Assembly (NCBI RefSeq): GCF_900113015.1
Contig: NZ_FONV01000019.1
Coordinates: forward strand, 120,021 to 184,020
Direction: 5' to 3'
DNA length: 64,000 nt
DNA from: Actinoplanes philippinensis
GTDB taxonomy: Bacteria > Actinomycetota > Actinomycetes > Mycobacteriales > Micromonosporaceae
The position numbers and the translations under genes are program-made. This document shows positions 33,391-40,287 of this stretch, piece after piece. The notes beneath the pieces were generated by a model, which saw nothing but the letters and a program-made list of their open reading frames with translations, made no database searches and was not told the DNA's origin. Within the stretch, counting starts at the first letter, position 1; the number at the start of each line of letters is the position of its first letter.

Positions 33391-35109
33391 CTACGGGACC
33401 GGGCTCGGGCCGCGCACCCGGTCCCGGCCGGCGCGCTTGGCCGCGTACAGCCGCTCGTCGGCGCGCGCCAGGACCACGCCCGGGTCGGTGGACTCGTCGC
33501 CCAGCGCCAGGCCGATGCTCACCGTGACCGTCAGGCCCGGCGCCACCGCCGCCCAGTCGTGGGCGGCCACCTCCGCGCGCAGACGCTCGGCCGTCGTCAC
33601 GGCGTTGTCCAGGTCCGAACCGGACAGCAGCACCGCGAACTCCTCCCCGCCGAACCGCACCACCACGTCGTCGCCCCGGCAGGCGGACCGCAACAGGCCG
33701 GCCAGCAGCCGCAGCACCCCGTCACCGACCAGATGCGAGTGCTCGTCGTTCACCCGCTTGAAGTGGTCGACGTCGACGAGCAGGATGGCGTGACCGGCCA
33801 GCCCGCCGGCCATCAGCTGGTCCAGGTGCCGGCGGTTGCCGAGCCCGGTCAGCGGGTCCTCCAGGCTCTTGCGCAGCAACTCCTGGTTGGCGTGCTGCAG
33901 CGCCGCCACCCGGGCCCGCTCCTCCTCGGCGGCGGCCTTGGCCTGCGCGGTCTCCATACGCACCACGGCGATGCTCGCGCTGCGCTGCGCCGCCTCGGAC
34001 GCCACCTCCTTCGACAGCGCATGGAACAGCTTGTACGTGTCGAGGGCGCCCCGCAGGTCACCGTTGCGCTCGTAGGCGTCGGCCAGGTGCTCCGCCGACA
34101 CCATCGCGCTGGCCTTGCTCTCCGCCGACGCCATCGCCGCCCGCAGATGGCCGATCGCCTCGTCGTACCGGCCGCTGGCCAGGCAGACGCTGCCGTGCGT
34201 GTCCCGGATGTGCGTGATGATCGACTGGGAGTCGCGCTCCGGGTCGATCTGCCAGCCGGTGAGCAGTTCCAGCGCCTCCTCCGCCCGCCCGGAGAACGAC
34301 AGGCTCTCCGCCAGGTTGCCCAGCGCGATCACCTCGTGCCGGCGGTGGCCCAGCCGGCGTGCGATCACGATCGCCTCCCGGGACTGGCCCTGCGCGACGG
34401 CGCTGATCGCCTCCGCGGCCTCCTCGTCGCCAGCCGCCCGCGCCGCCGTGGCCAGGCACATGTTGGCACAGGCCATCGTGTCGATCATGGCGCCGTTGGT
34501 GACCTCGTCGCCCAGGATCCGGGCCATCTCCGCGGCCCGCTCACAGAACTCCAGACAGTGGTCGAACTGCTCCAGGTAGTAGTAGACGGTCCCCGCCGTG
34601 CCGGTGGCCAGCATCCGGGCGGCCAGATCACCGCTCGCCTCGGCCACCTCCAGCGCCGTCATGATCTCCTCCATCGCGCTGACCGCGTCCGAGGTGAACA
34701 GCAGGCTCCGGGCCACGGTGGCGTGCACGATCGCCTCACTGGCCCGGTCACCGATGCGCCAGCAGACGTCGAGCGCCTCCCGGGCCAGCGCCAGGACCTC
34801 CACGTGCTCGTCGAGCACCAGATGGCAGCGCACCAGCAGCGCCAGGGCCCGGGCCTGCAGCACCGGATCGTCCCCGGCGGCCACGACCGTGGCGATCTCC
34901 CGGGCCGCGGCCGGATCCGAACGCTCGAAGTGGACGACCGCCCGCTGCAACAGCTCGTCCGCACTCGCGACGCCCGGGACCGGCTCCTGTGCGAGCCGCG
35001 CGCCGACGTTCACGAGCACGCCCGTCCGGGCCGGCAGAAGTTCCGCGGGTGCGGCATAGGACTCCCCGAAGATGTGACGTTTCCCTACCGTCGGCCCGGC
35101 CGGGCACAA
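33391..35109 (-). CDS. TPR-GGDEF diguanylate cyclase
   Basis: 572 residues. About 390 residues of helical repeats of TPR type (for example the LALAREALDVCWRIGDRAS and LEFCERAAEMARILGDEV pairs) precede a short coiled coil (EEERARVAALQHANQELLRKS) and a C-terminal GGDEF domain. The active site is GGEEF in VVRFGGEEFAVLLSG, and the inhibitory I-site RGDD stands five residues upstream, so product inhibition by c-di-GMP is expected. The FKRVNDEHSHLVGDGVL segment is normal. No membrane helix, so the enzyme is cytosolic and is likely controlled by protein contacts through the TPR region. Confidence 0.92.
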   Translation of the reverse strand: MCPAGPTVGKRHIFGESYAAPAELLPARTGVLVNVGARLAQEPVPGVASADELLQRAVVHFERSDPAAAREIATVVAAGDDPVLQARALALLVRCHLVLDEHVEVLALAREALDVCWRIGDRASEAIVHATVARSLLFTSDAVSAMEEIMTALEVAEASGDLAARMLATGTAGTVYYYLEQFDHCLEFCERAAEMARILGDEVTNGAMIDTMACANMCLATAARAAGDEEAAEAISAVAQGQSREAIVIARRLGHRRHEVIALGNLAESLSFSGRAEEALELLTGWQIDPERDSQSIITHIRDTHGSVCLASGRYDEAIGHLRAAMASAESKASAMVSAEHLADAYERNGDLRGALDTYKLFHALSKEVASEAAQRSASIAVVRMETAQAKAAAEEERARVAALQHANQELLRKSLEDPLTGLGNRRHLDQLMAGGLAGHAILLVDVDHFKRVNDEHSHLVGDGVLRLLAGLLRSACRGDDVVVRFGGEEFAVLLSGSDLDNAVTTAERLRAEVAAHDWAAVAPGLTVTVSIGLALGDESTDPGVVLARADERLYAAKRAGRDRVRGPSPVP

Positions 35110-35301
35110 GTTGAGCGGTCTCGCCGCCGAATCTCGCCGCCGCGGCGGCTGCGCTCCCTCCTCGGCCGGTCACCACGGGCGGATCCGTCCGAACATGACA
35201 GATCGTGATCGTTCCGCGCAATAGCCGGGCGGTCAGCGGTCGATGCCAAGACCGTCCTCCGCCGCTGCGGCCGTCCCGGCGGGACCGGAACGGCCAACGG
35301 T

Positions 35302-35625
35302 TCACAGAATGTGGCGGATGCGGTGGATCGGTACGCCGGCCGCCGTCAGCAGGAGGGCTGTGCCCGCCGAGGTGTGGTCGACGAAGACGGTCACCTGATG
35401 GTCGTCGCCGAGGTGGCAGGCCGCGGCCAGGGCGCCCAGGTTGATCGGGTCCAGTTCGCGGACGTCGGCCAGGTCGAGGACCAGGTGGGACGGGCGGATG
35501 TGCCGGATGGCGTGGACCAGGGCCCGCCGCAACTCGGTCGCGTCTTCGTCGGCGCGCAGTCGGCGGGGGTGGATGACGAGGGTTCCGTCGGAGGTGGTGG
35601 TGACGTCGAGCGTGCTGGCGGCCAT
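35302..35625 (-). CDS. STAS-domain protein without phosphorylatable Ser
   Basis: 107 residues from the ATG at 35625, with GGAGG upstream. The STAS fold is complete: TLDVTTTSDGTLVIHP, VHAIRHIRPSHLVLDLADV and LLLTAAGVPIHRIRHIL. The place where anti-anti-sigma factors carry the phosphorylated Ser (normally DSSGLG-like) reads ELDPINLGAL, with no Ser or Thr. So it cannot be switched by Ser phosphorylation at that site in the usual partner-switching way. It may bind a ligand or act as a constitutive partner. It stands alone. Confidence 0.82.
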   Translation of the reverse strand: MAASTLDVTTTSDGTLVIHPRRLRADEDATELRRALVHAIRHIRPSHLVLDLADVRELDPINLGALAAACHLGDDHQVTVFVDHTSAGTALLLTAAGVPIHRIRHIL

Positions 35626-35792
35626 GCGGAACCTCCAGTTACCCGAATGTTTCCGGGCCGTCAACGGTAGGTCCTGCCGTCGTCGGCGTCGACCCACCGA
35701 GCGCCCGAATCACCAGAGACATGGGGAATTCACAGCTTCCGGTCAACGCCATCGGGTGACACCCGGCGAGCCGGCGGGCGGCCGCGCAAAGA

Positions 35793-35825
35793 GGCGGTGC
35801 CCGCTCGCCGGGAGCGGGCACCGCC
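35793..35825 (-). terminator. Terminator of the second pectate lyase
   Basis: A 14-bp perfect stem (35793-35806 with 35812-35825), 5-base loop, 18 bp past the stop codon. Confidence 0.8.
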
Positions 35826-35843
35826 GGGGTGGGGCAGAGGGGC

Positions 35844-36800
35844 TCAGATCTTGCCGGTTCCGGCGCCGGCCACCACCGTGGCCTTGACCGTGTTGTTGGC
35901 CTGCGGGGTGTAGGAGTAGGGGATCGCGGCGACGCTGGCGCCGTTGCGGACCTGCTCCGTACCCGAGTTGACCTTGTAGTTGTTGAGGACCTTGATGTTG
36001 CCCGGGTCCGAGTCGCCGGTCTGGGTGACCGTCGGGTTGGCGACGTTCTCAAAGTAGTTGCGCTCGACGAAGACACCGGCGTTCATGGTCGAGGCGACGC
36101 CGTACGACCCGATGTTGCTGTAGTAGTTGTTGAGCACGTGGACCGGGTTGGCGAAGCGGACCCGCGGGTGCCGCTGGTTGGTGCCGTCGAACCAGTTGTG
36201 CTTGTACGTGACGCGCAGCTTGCCGAGGTCCTGGCTCGCGTTGTCGTCGCTGTGGCCGAGCAGCATCGACTTGTCGTGGTCGTGCAGGCGGTTCCAGGAG
36301 ACGGTGATGTAGTCCGAGCCGCGCTTGATGTCGATCAGGCCGTCGTAGCCGTTGGCCAGGTCGTTGTGGTCGATCCAGATGTTCGTCGAGCCCTCCTGGA
36401 CGTTGATCGAGTCGTCGCTCGCGTTCCGGAAGACCAGGTTGCGGATGATCACGTTGCGCACGCCGGACAGGTTGAACCCGCCGCCGGTGATGCCGGAGCT
36501 CGCGCCGACACCGATGACGGTCTTGTTCGAGGCGACGCTGTACATGCCGGAGATCGTGATCAGCCCGGACACCCGGACGGTCTGCGACGTGCCGGAACTC
36601 AGCGCCGACTTCAGCGCGGCCGCGGTCGTCACGGTGACGACCGTCGACGAGGAGCCGCCGCTGGTTCCGCCGTTGAGGCTGGCGTACCCGACCGGGCTGG
36701 ACTCGGCGGCCCAGACCGGTGCCGGGGTGGCGGCGACGAGCCCGCCCGCGGCCAGGACGCCCGCGGACAGGGTGGAGAGGACGGTTCTCCGAGTGGGCAT
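35844..36800 (-). CDS. Secreted pectate lyase (PL1), single domain
   Basis: 318 residues. The signal sequence has a twin-Arg start (MPTRRTVLSTLSAGVLAAGG), which may direct it to the Tat pathway, with cleavage near VWAAES. The PL1 beta-helix shows NIWIDHNDL, the SGITGGGFNLSGVRNVIIRNL strand stack, calcium-ligand-type Asp residues in YDGLIDIKRGSDYITV and the catalytic region NQRHPRVRF. Unlike the enzyme at 963-2525 it lacks a linker and binding module. It is under a cluster of LacI-type sites (36928-36997) and probably works with the first lyase on pectin outside the cell. Confidence 0.92.
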   Translation of the reverse strand: MPTRRTVLSTLSAGVLAAGGLVAATPAPVWAAESSPVGYASLNGGTSGGSSSTVVTVTTAAALKSALSSGTSQTVRVSGLITISGMYSVASNKTVIGVGASSGITGGGFNLSGVRNVIIRNLVFRNASDDSINVQEGSTNIWIDHNDLANGYDGLIDIKRGSDYITVSWNRLHDHDKSMLLGHSDDNASQDLGKLRVTYKHNWFDGTNQRHPRVRFANPVHVLNNYYSNIGSYGVASTMNAGVFVERNYFENVANPTVTQTGDSDPGNIKVLNNYKVNSGTEQVRNGASVAAIPYSYTPQANNTVKATVVAGAGTGKI

Positions 36801-36927
36801 GGGGGTTCCTCCGTTGGGGGACGGATGCCGCCCGGGGTGGCGGCAATGGGGGCGGACGGCGCGAACCCTCGCCTGGGGAATGGCGACCGGCGCGCGGCCG
36901 AATCGGTGGGTTCGGCCGTACGCTGCG

Positions 36928-36997
36928 GGTAAGCGCTTTCCTCGGCTGACGGTAAGCGCTGTAATCGAACTCTGTCAATGAATTGGGAACGCTTCCA
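36928..36997. promoter_or_regulatory. Cluster of three LacI-type operators upstream of pectate lyase
   Basis: GGTAAGCGCTTTCC (36928-36941) and GGTAAGCGCTGTAA (36951-36964) are 23 bp apart, and TGGGAACGCTTCCA (36984-36997) lies 33 bp further. All share an (A)GCGCT or ACGCT core with a central CG. The first matches the perfect palindrome before the other pectate lyase at 10 or more positions; the third differs from the CebR consensus TGGGAGCGCTCCCA at two positions. The remaining bases of the 36801-37160 gap show nothing further. Confidence 0.7.
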
Positions 36998-37160
36998 TGC
37001 CATCGGCAGCCGGCGCCCGGGGCGCCCACACCACAGATCGTGCGACGGTACGGACGACCCTGCTCTCCGGTCGCGCAAGAGGCGATCGCCGCCCCGCCGG
37101 CGTGACTTGGGGTAGCCTGTGACGCCACATACGGTCAACGCCAGGCGAAGGGAGGAAGGC

Positions 37161-37550
37161 ATGCCGGTGCTCCCACGTCGCCCCGGCCCCCGATCCGCCG
37201 CGATCGTCGCCACCCTGATGGCGTTGTTCCTGCTCGCGGTCAGCCAGCTGACGCCCGGCAACGCCCGTGATCGCTTCGGCCCCACCGTCGACAGCCCGGT
37301 CGTGGTCGCCGTGCAGAAGGCGTGCGGCCACGAGAACACCGGCGACCACCAGCTCCCGGGCGGCCGCCACCGGAGCGACACCTGGGCCTCGCCGGCCGCC
37401 CCGCAGCCACGCCCGCCGGCCGACACCACCGGCATCCTGCTGCCCGACCTGCGCACCGTGCCCGGCCCACCCGGCACGGCCGTGCCCCCGGCCGACGCCA
37501 TCCCGCCACTCGCCGCGGCACAGCCTCAGCCAGGCGTTCTCCGCATATAG
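37161..37550 (+). CDS. Small secreted or anchored hypothetical protein
   Basis: 129 residues from the ATG at 37161, with GGAGG eight bases upstream. After MPVLPRRPGPR comes one hydrophobic segment (SAAIVATLMALFLLAVSQL), which could be a signal peptide or anchor. The rest is Pro/Ala-rich and of low complexity, with one Cys (KACGHEN). No family recognised. The good ribosome binding site supports a real gene. Confidence 0.55.
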   Translation: MPVLPRRPGPRSAAIVATLMALFLLAVSQLTPGNARDRFGPTVDSPVVVAVQKACGHENTGDHQLPGGRHRSDTWASPAAPQPRPPADTTGILLPDLRTVPGPPGTAVPPADAIPPLAAAQPQPGVLRI

Positions 37551-37599
37551 TCCCTCCTCCGGGCCGCCGCACTGTCGCACAACCGACCCGCCGCGCCGT

Positions 37600-38065
37600 C
37601 ACCCGGGTGCCCACGCCGCCGCGTCGCCCACGTAACGCGCGCCGCCGTGTCACCCGGCATGACCCGCCCTGTCGAGCCGCCGCGGACCTCGTCGCCGCGT
37701 CATTCCGCATGACCTGCGCTGCCGCGTCACCTGTGTGACGTGCGGTGCGGGGTGCTGAGTGGCCCGCGCCGCGGTGTCGCTCGTGCGATTCGCGCGCTCG
37801 GGTTCGGCGCCTGACTCGGCCTCCGCGGTCGCCCGGGTGACCGTGTCGTGGGTGCGCATGTGACTAGCGGTCGTGTTGCCCGCGTGGCCAGCGTCGCGGT
37901 GTCGGTCGTGTGAGTGCGTGGTCGTGTCGCCCTGGTGACTCGCGCTGCGGTGGCCGTCCGTGTGACTGCGGAGACCGCGTGACCGCGCTGCCATGCGGCA
38001 CATGTGACCCGCGCCGTCGTGTCACGCGGCGCGACCGCGCAGCCGTGGCGTCATCGATCACCGAA
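37600..38065. repeat. Highly diverged tandem array, no gene seen
   Basis: This gap has no convincing gene. It is filled by degenerate units of roughly 27-33 bp built around GCGCTGCCGTGTCACCCG and GTGTGACC-like blocks, such as those near 37639, 37700, 37720, 37840, 37930, 37980 and 38010. Open frames on both strands are Arg/His/Thr-rich and of low complexity, as expected for such a repeat. The unit boundaries are uncertain. Confidence 0.45.
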
Positions 38066-38104
38066 TAACCACGTCACCGCGCCTCCGGCCGGCCGATTGC
38101 CCCG

Positions 38105-38149
38105 CTTCCGGTCGTCCGGCTTCCGGTCGTCCGGCTTCCGGTCGTCCGG
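38105..38149. repeat. Perfect 15-bp tandem repeat, three copies
   Basis: CTTCCGGTCGTCCGG is repeated three times without change, followed by a partial copy, 138 bp before the DsbA start. As 15 is a multiple of three, it would encode a five-residue repeat if translated, but no supported gene covers it. Confidence 0.9.
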
Positions 38150-38286
38150 CCGGGAGGTGACCTGTCCACTGCCAGCCCTTGACCACCCCGCTCCGCCGCC
38201 CGGTTCGAAGCCGGCGGCCGAGCACCTCCCCGCACCCCGCCCGGGCGTGTGGGCGTTCCTTCTTCGTACCGGCGAAAGGACCCGTC

Positions 38287-38979
38287 ATGTCTGCGAGCAA
38301 GTCCCGGAAAACCCGCGCCGCGACCCGGCAACTGACCCGATCACCCGGCATGAGCACGAACCTCAAGGCGACGCTGACGGTGCTCGGCGCCGCGCTCGCC
38401 GTACTGCTGCTGATCGTGATCGTCGATCTGACCGAGCCGGGATCGCCGGCCGGCGCCGCCGCAGCCGTCCGTGACGACAGTCACCGGCTGAACACGGCGG
38501 CCGACGGCAAGGTGACCGTCGTCGAGTTCCTCGACTTCGAGTGCGAGTCGTGCGGCGCCGTCTATCCCGAGGTGGAGCGGCTGCGCGCCGAATACGGCGA
38601 CCGCATCACCTACGCCGTGCGGTACTTCCCGATCGACAGCCACCCCAACGCCTACCATGCCGCGCACGCCGCCGAGGCCGCCGCCCGGCAGGGCCGGTTC
38701 ACCGAGATGTACGTCAAACTCTTCGAGAACCAGCGCCAGTGGGGCCATGCGCAGGAGTCGCGGGCGCCGGTCTTCGCCGGGTACGCGAGCGAGCTCGGCC
38801 TCGACATGGCGAAATACACCACGGACGTGACCAGCGCCGAGGTCGCCGAGCGGGTGAAGTCCGACGCGGCCGACGGCACCGCGCTCGGTGTCCGGGGTAC
38901 GCCGACATTCTTCGTGAACGGCGAGCAGACCGATTTCGGCCAGGTCAAGGCAGCGATCGACAAGGCGCTGGCCCGATGA
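38287..38979 (+). CDS. DsbA-like membrane-anchored thiol oxidoreductase
   Basis: 230 residues from the ATG at 38287. A basic N-terminus and one helix (LKATLTVLGAALAVLLLIVIV, residues 26-46) anchor a DsbA-like thioredoxin domain outside the membrane. The active site is Cys86-Glu-Ser-Cys89 in FLDFECESCGAVYPE, and the cis-Pro loop is RGTPTFFVNG. It belongs to the BdbD/DsbA_4 type group. The stop overlaps the start of the VKOR gene (ATGA), and the pair together make disulfides: DsbA oxidises exported proteins and VKOR re-oxidises DsbA. Confidence 0.93.
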   Translation: MSASKSRKTRAATRQLTRSPGMSTNLKATLTVLGAALAVLLLIVIVDLTEPGSPAGAAAAVRDDSHRLNTAADGKVTVVEFLDFECESCGAVYPEVERLRAEYGDRITYAVRYFPIDSHPNAYHAAHAAEAAARQGRFTEMYVKLFENQRQWGHAQESRAPVFAGYASELGLDMAKYTTDVTSAEVAERVKSDAADGTALGVRGTPTFFVNGEQTDFGQVKAAIDKALAR

Positions 38980-39770
38980 CCCGGCCGAAGCTGCCCCACG
39001 GAGACGGCGTCGGCCGGATCGCCCGGCAGAAGCGCGCCGACGGAGACGGGGCCGGGCCGGCGCGCGCCGACGGCGAAGGCGCTGGGGACGGCGCGGACTC
39101 GATGGCTCGGCAGAAGCGCGCCGACGGCGAAGGCGCCGGGATGACCCGGTCGGTGCGGCCGGATCGAGGTGGCGGCACGGCGGGGCGGCCGGTGCTCTCG
39201 GATCGGCTGATCGGCTGGCTTCTTGCCGTCGGTGGGCTCGTCGGCGGGCTGGCGTCGTTCGTGCTGACGGTGGAGAAGATCGCGCTGCTCAAGGACCCGT
39301 CGTACACGCCGAGCTGCTCGATCAATCCGATCCTGTCCTGTGGTTCGATCATGACGACCGCGCAGGCGGAGGTGTTCGGCTTCCCGAACCCGTTGATCGG
39401 CGTGGCCGCGTTTCCGGTGGTCGCGGCGACCGGGGCGGCGCTGCTGGCCGGGGCCCGGCTGCCGCGCTGGTGGTGGCTGGCGCTGCAGGCCGGGGCCCTG
39501 TTCGGGGTGGTCTTCGTGCACTGGCTGATCGTGCAGAGCCTCTACCGGATCGGGGCGCTCTGCCCGTACTGCATGGTGGTGTGGGTGGTAATGATCTTGA
39601 TCTTCTCCTATCTCACGCTGGCCAACGCCGAACGGGGACATCTGCCCGCGCCTCGCCGGGTGACCGGGCCGCTGCTCGCCGTGCACAGTACGGTTCCGCT
39701 GGTCTGGCTGCTGGTGGTGGCCGCGATGATCGGGGTCAGGTTCGCCGACTACTGGCGCACGCTGAATTGA
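38976..39770 (+). CDS. Vitamin K epoxide reductase (VKOR) family protein
   Basis: 264 residues. The ATG at 38976 overlaps the DsbA stop. The first 70 residues are a low-complexity extension containing two copies of ARQKRADG and several GDGAG/GEGAG stretches; an internal ATG at 39141 would bypass it. Four or five helices follow from about residue 80. The VKOR cysteines are present: the loop pair in SCSINPILSCGSI and the CxxC in ALCPYCMVVW, which transfers electrons to quinone. It is the membrane partner of the preceding DsbA. Confidence 0.92.
   Translation: MTRPKLPHGDGVGRIARQKRADGDGAGPARADGEGAGDGADSMARQKRADGEGAGMTRSVRPDRGGGTAGRPVLSDRLIGWLLAVGGLVGGLASFVLTVEKIALLKDPSYTPSCSINPILSCGSIMTTAQAEVFGFPNPLIGVAAFPVVAATGAALLAGARLPRWWWLALQAGALFGVVFVHWLIVQSLYRIGALCPYCMVVWVVMILIFSYLTLANAERGHLPAPRRVTGPLLAVHSTVPLVWLLVVAAMIGVRFADYWRTLN
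39024..39140 (+). repeat. Coding repeat in the VKOR N-terminal extension
   Basis: CGGCAGAAGCGCGCCGACGG occurs at 39024-39043 and again at 39109-39128, with a partial copy near 39062. It gives the repeated ARQKRADG segments before the first membrane helix. Confidence 0.75.
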
Positions 39771-39773
39771 TCG

Positions 39774-40271
39774 TCATCGGACATCCGCGGCGATGCTCTG
39801 CGCCCACCGGAGGGCCCGGCCGAGTTCGCCGGTGGCGAGCGGGCCGGTCATGCCGATGACCCGGAAGCTCTCCACCGGCGCGACCGGCCGGCAACCGAGA
39901 CGGCGCAGCCGCCGCATCGCCTTGCGGGCCGCCGAACCGGTCATCGGCTTGTCCGCCCGGGTGTCGAAGGCCGTCACGGCCAGCCCGTCCAGCCGCGGCG
40001 ACCGGTCCAGGTACTCGCGGACGCCGACCGCCGCGGCGCCGGCGCGGATCTCGCCCTGACGAGCCGCGTCGGCCCGGGTGGCGGGCCGGCTCAGGCTGAA
40101 CGCGTGGGTGGGCGCGCCGACCACCAGCAGGTCGGCGCTGTCCGCCGACGGCATCTCCCGCACCTCGGCGAGGGTGACGTCGTAGCGGGTGGCGAGGCCG
40201 TCCGCGACCGCGCGGGCGATCTCGGCGGTGTTGCCGAACATGGACTCGTAGACGACGAGCGCCTTCATCAT
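39774..40271 (-). CDS. Flavodoxin domain protein
   Basis: 165 residues from MMKALVVYESMFGNTAEIARAV, which carries the FMN phosphate-binding loop (ESMFGNTAE). AGAPTHAFSLSRP and the ADKPMTGSAARKAMRRL tail follow. The AAG of AAGGAG upstream supports either ATG at 40271 or 40268. It is probably a short-chain flavodoxin or an FMN-dependent regulator-like protein. It lies 16 bp after ppdK in the same direction, so the two form an operon. Confidence 0.88.
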   Translation of the reverse strand: MMKALVVYESMFGNTAEIARAVADGLATRYDVTLAEVREMPSADSADLLVVGAPTHAFSLSRPATRADAARQGEIRAGAAAVGVREYLDRSPRLDGLAVTAFDTRADKPMTGSAARKAMRRLRRLGCRPVAPVESFRVIGMTGPLATGELGRALRWAQSIAADVR

Positions 40272-40287
40272 GGTCTCCTTCGGGAGG

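Noticed and set aside
35626..35660. A SigB-type promoter before the STAS gene (GGGTAA near 35639)
   Set aside because: The -35 spacing is off by one to two bases, and a start would fall on the ribosome binding site.
38004..38474. Plus-strand frame containing FRSSG repeated three times
   Set aside because: The 15-bp repeat keeps the frame by chance of length, but the frame overlaps dsbA in another phase and has no start signal.
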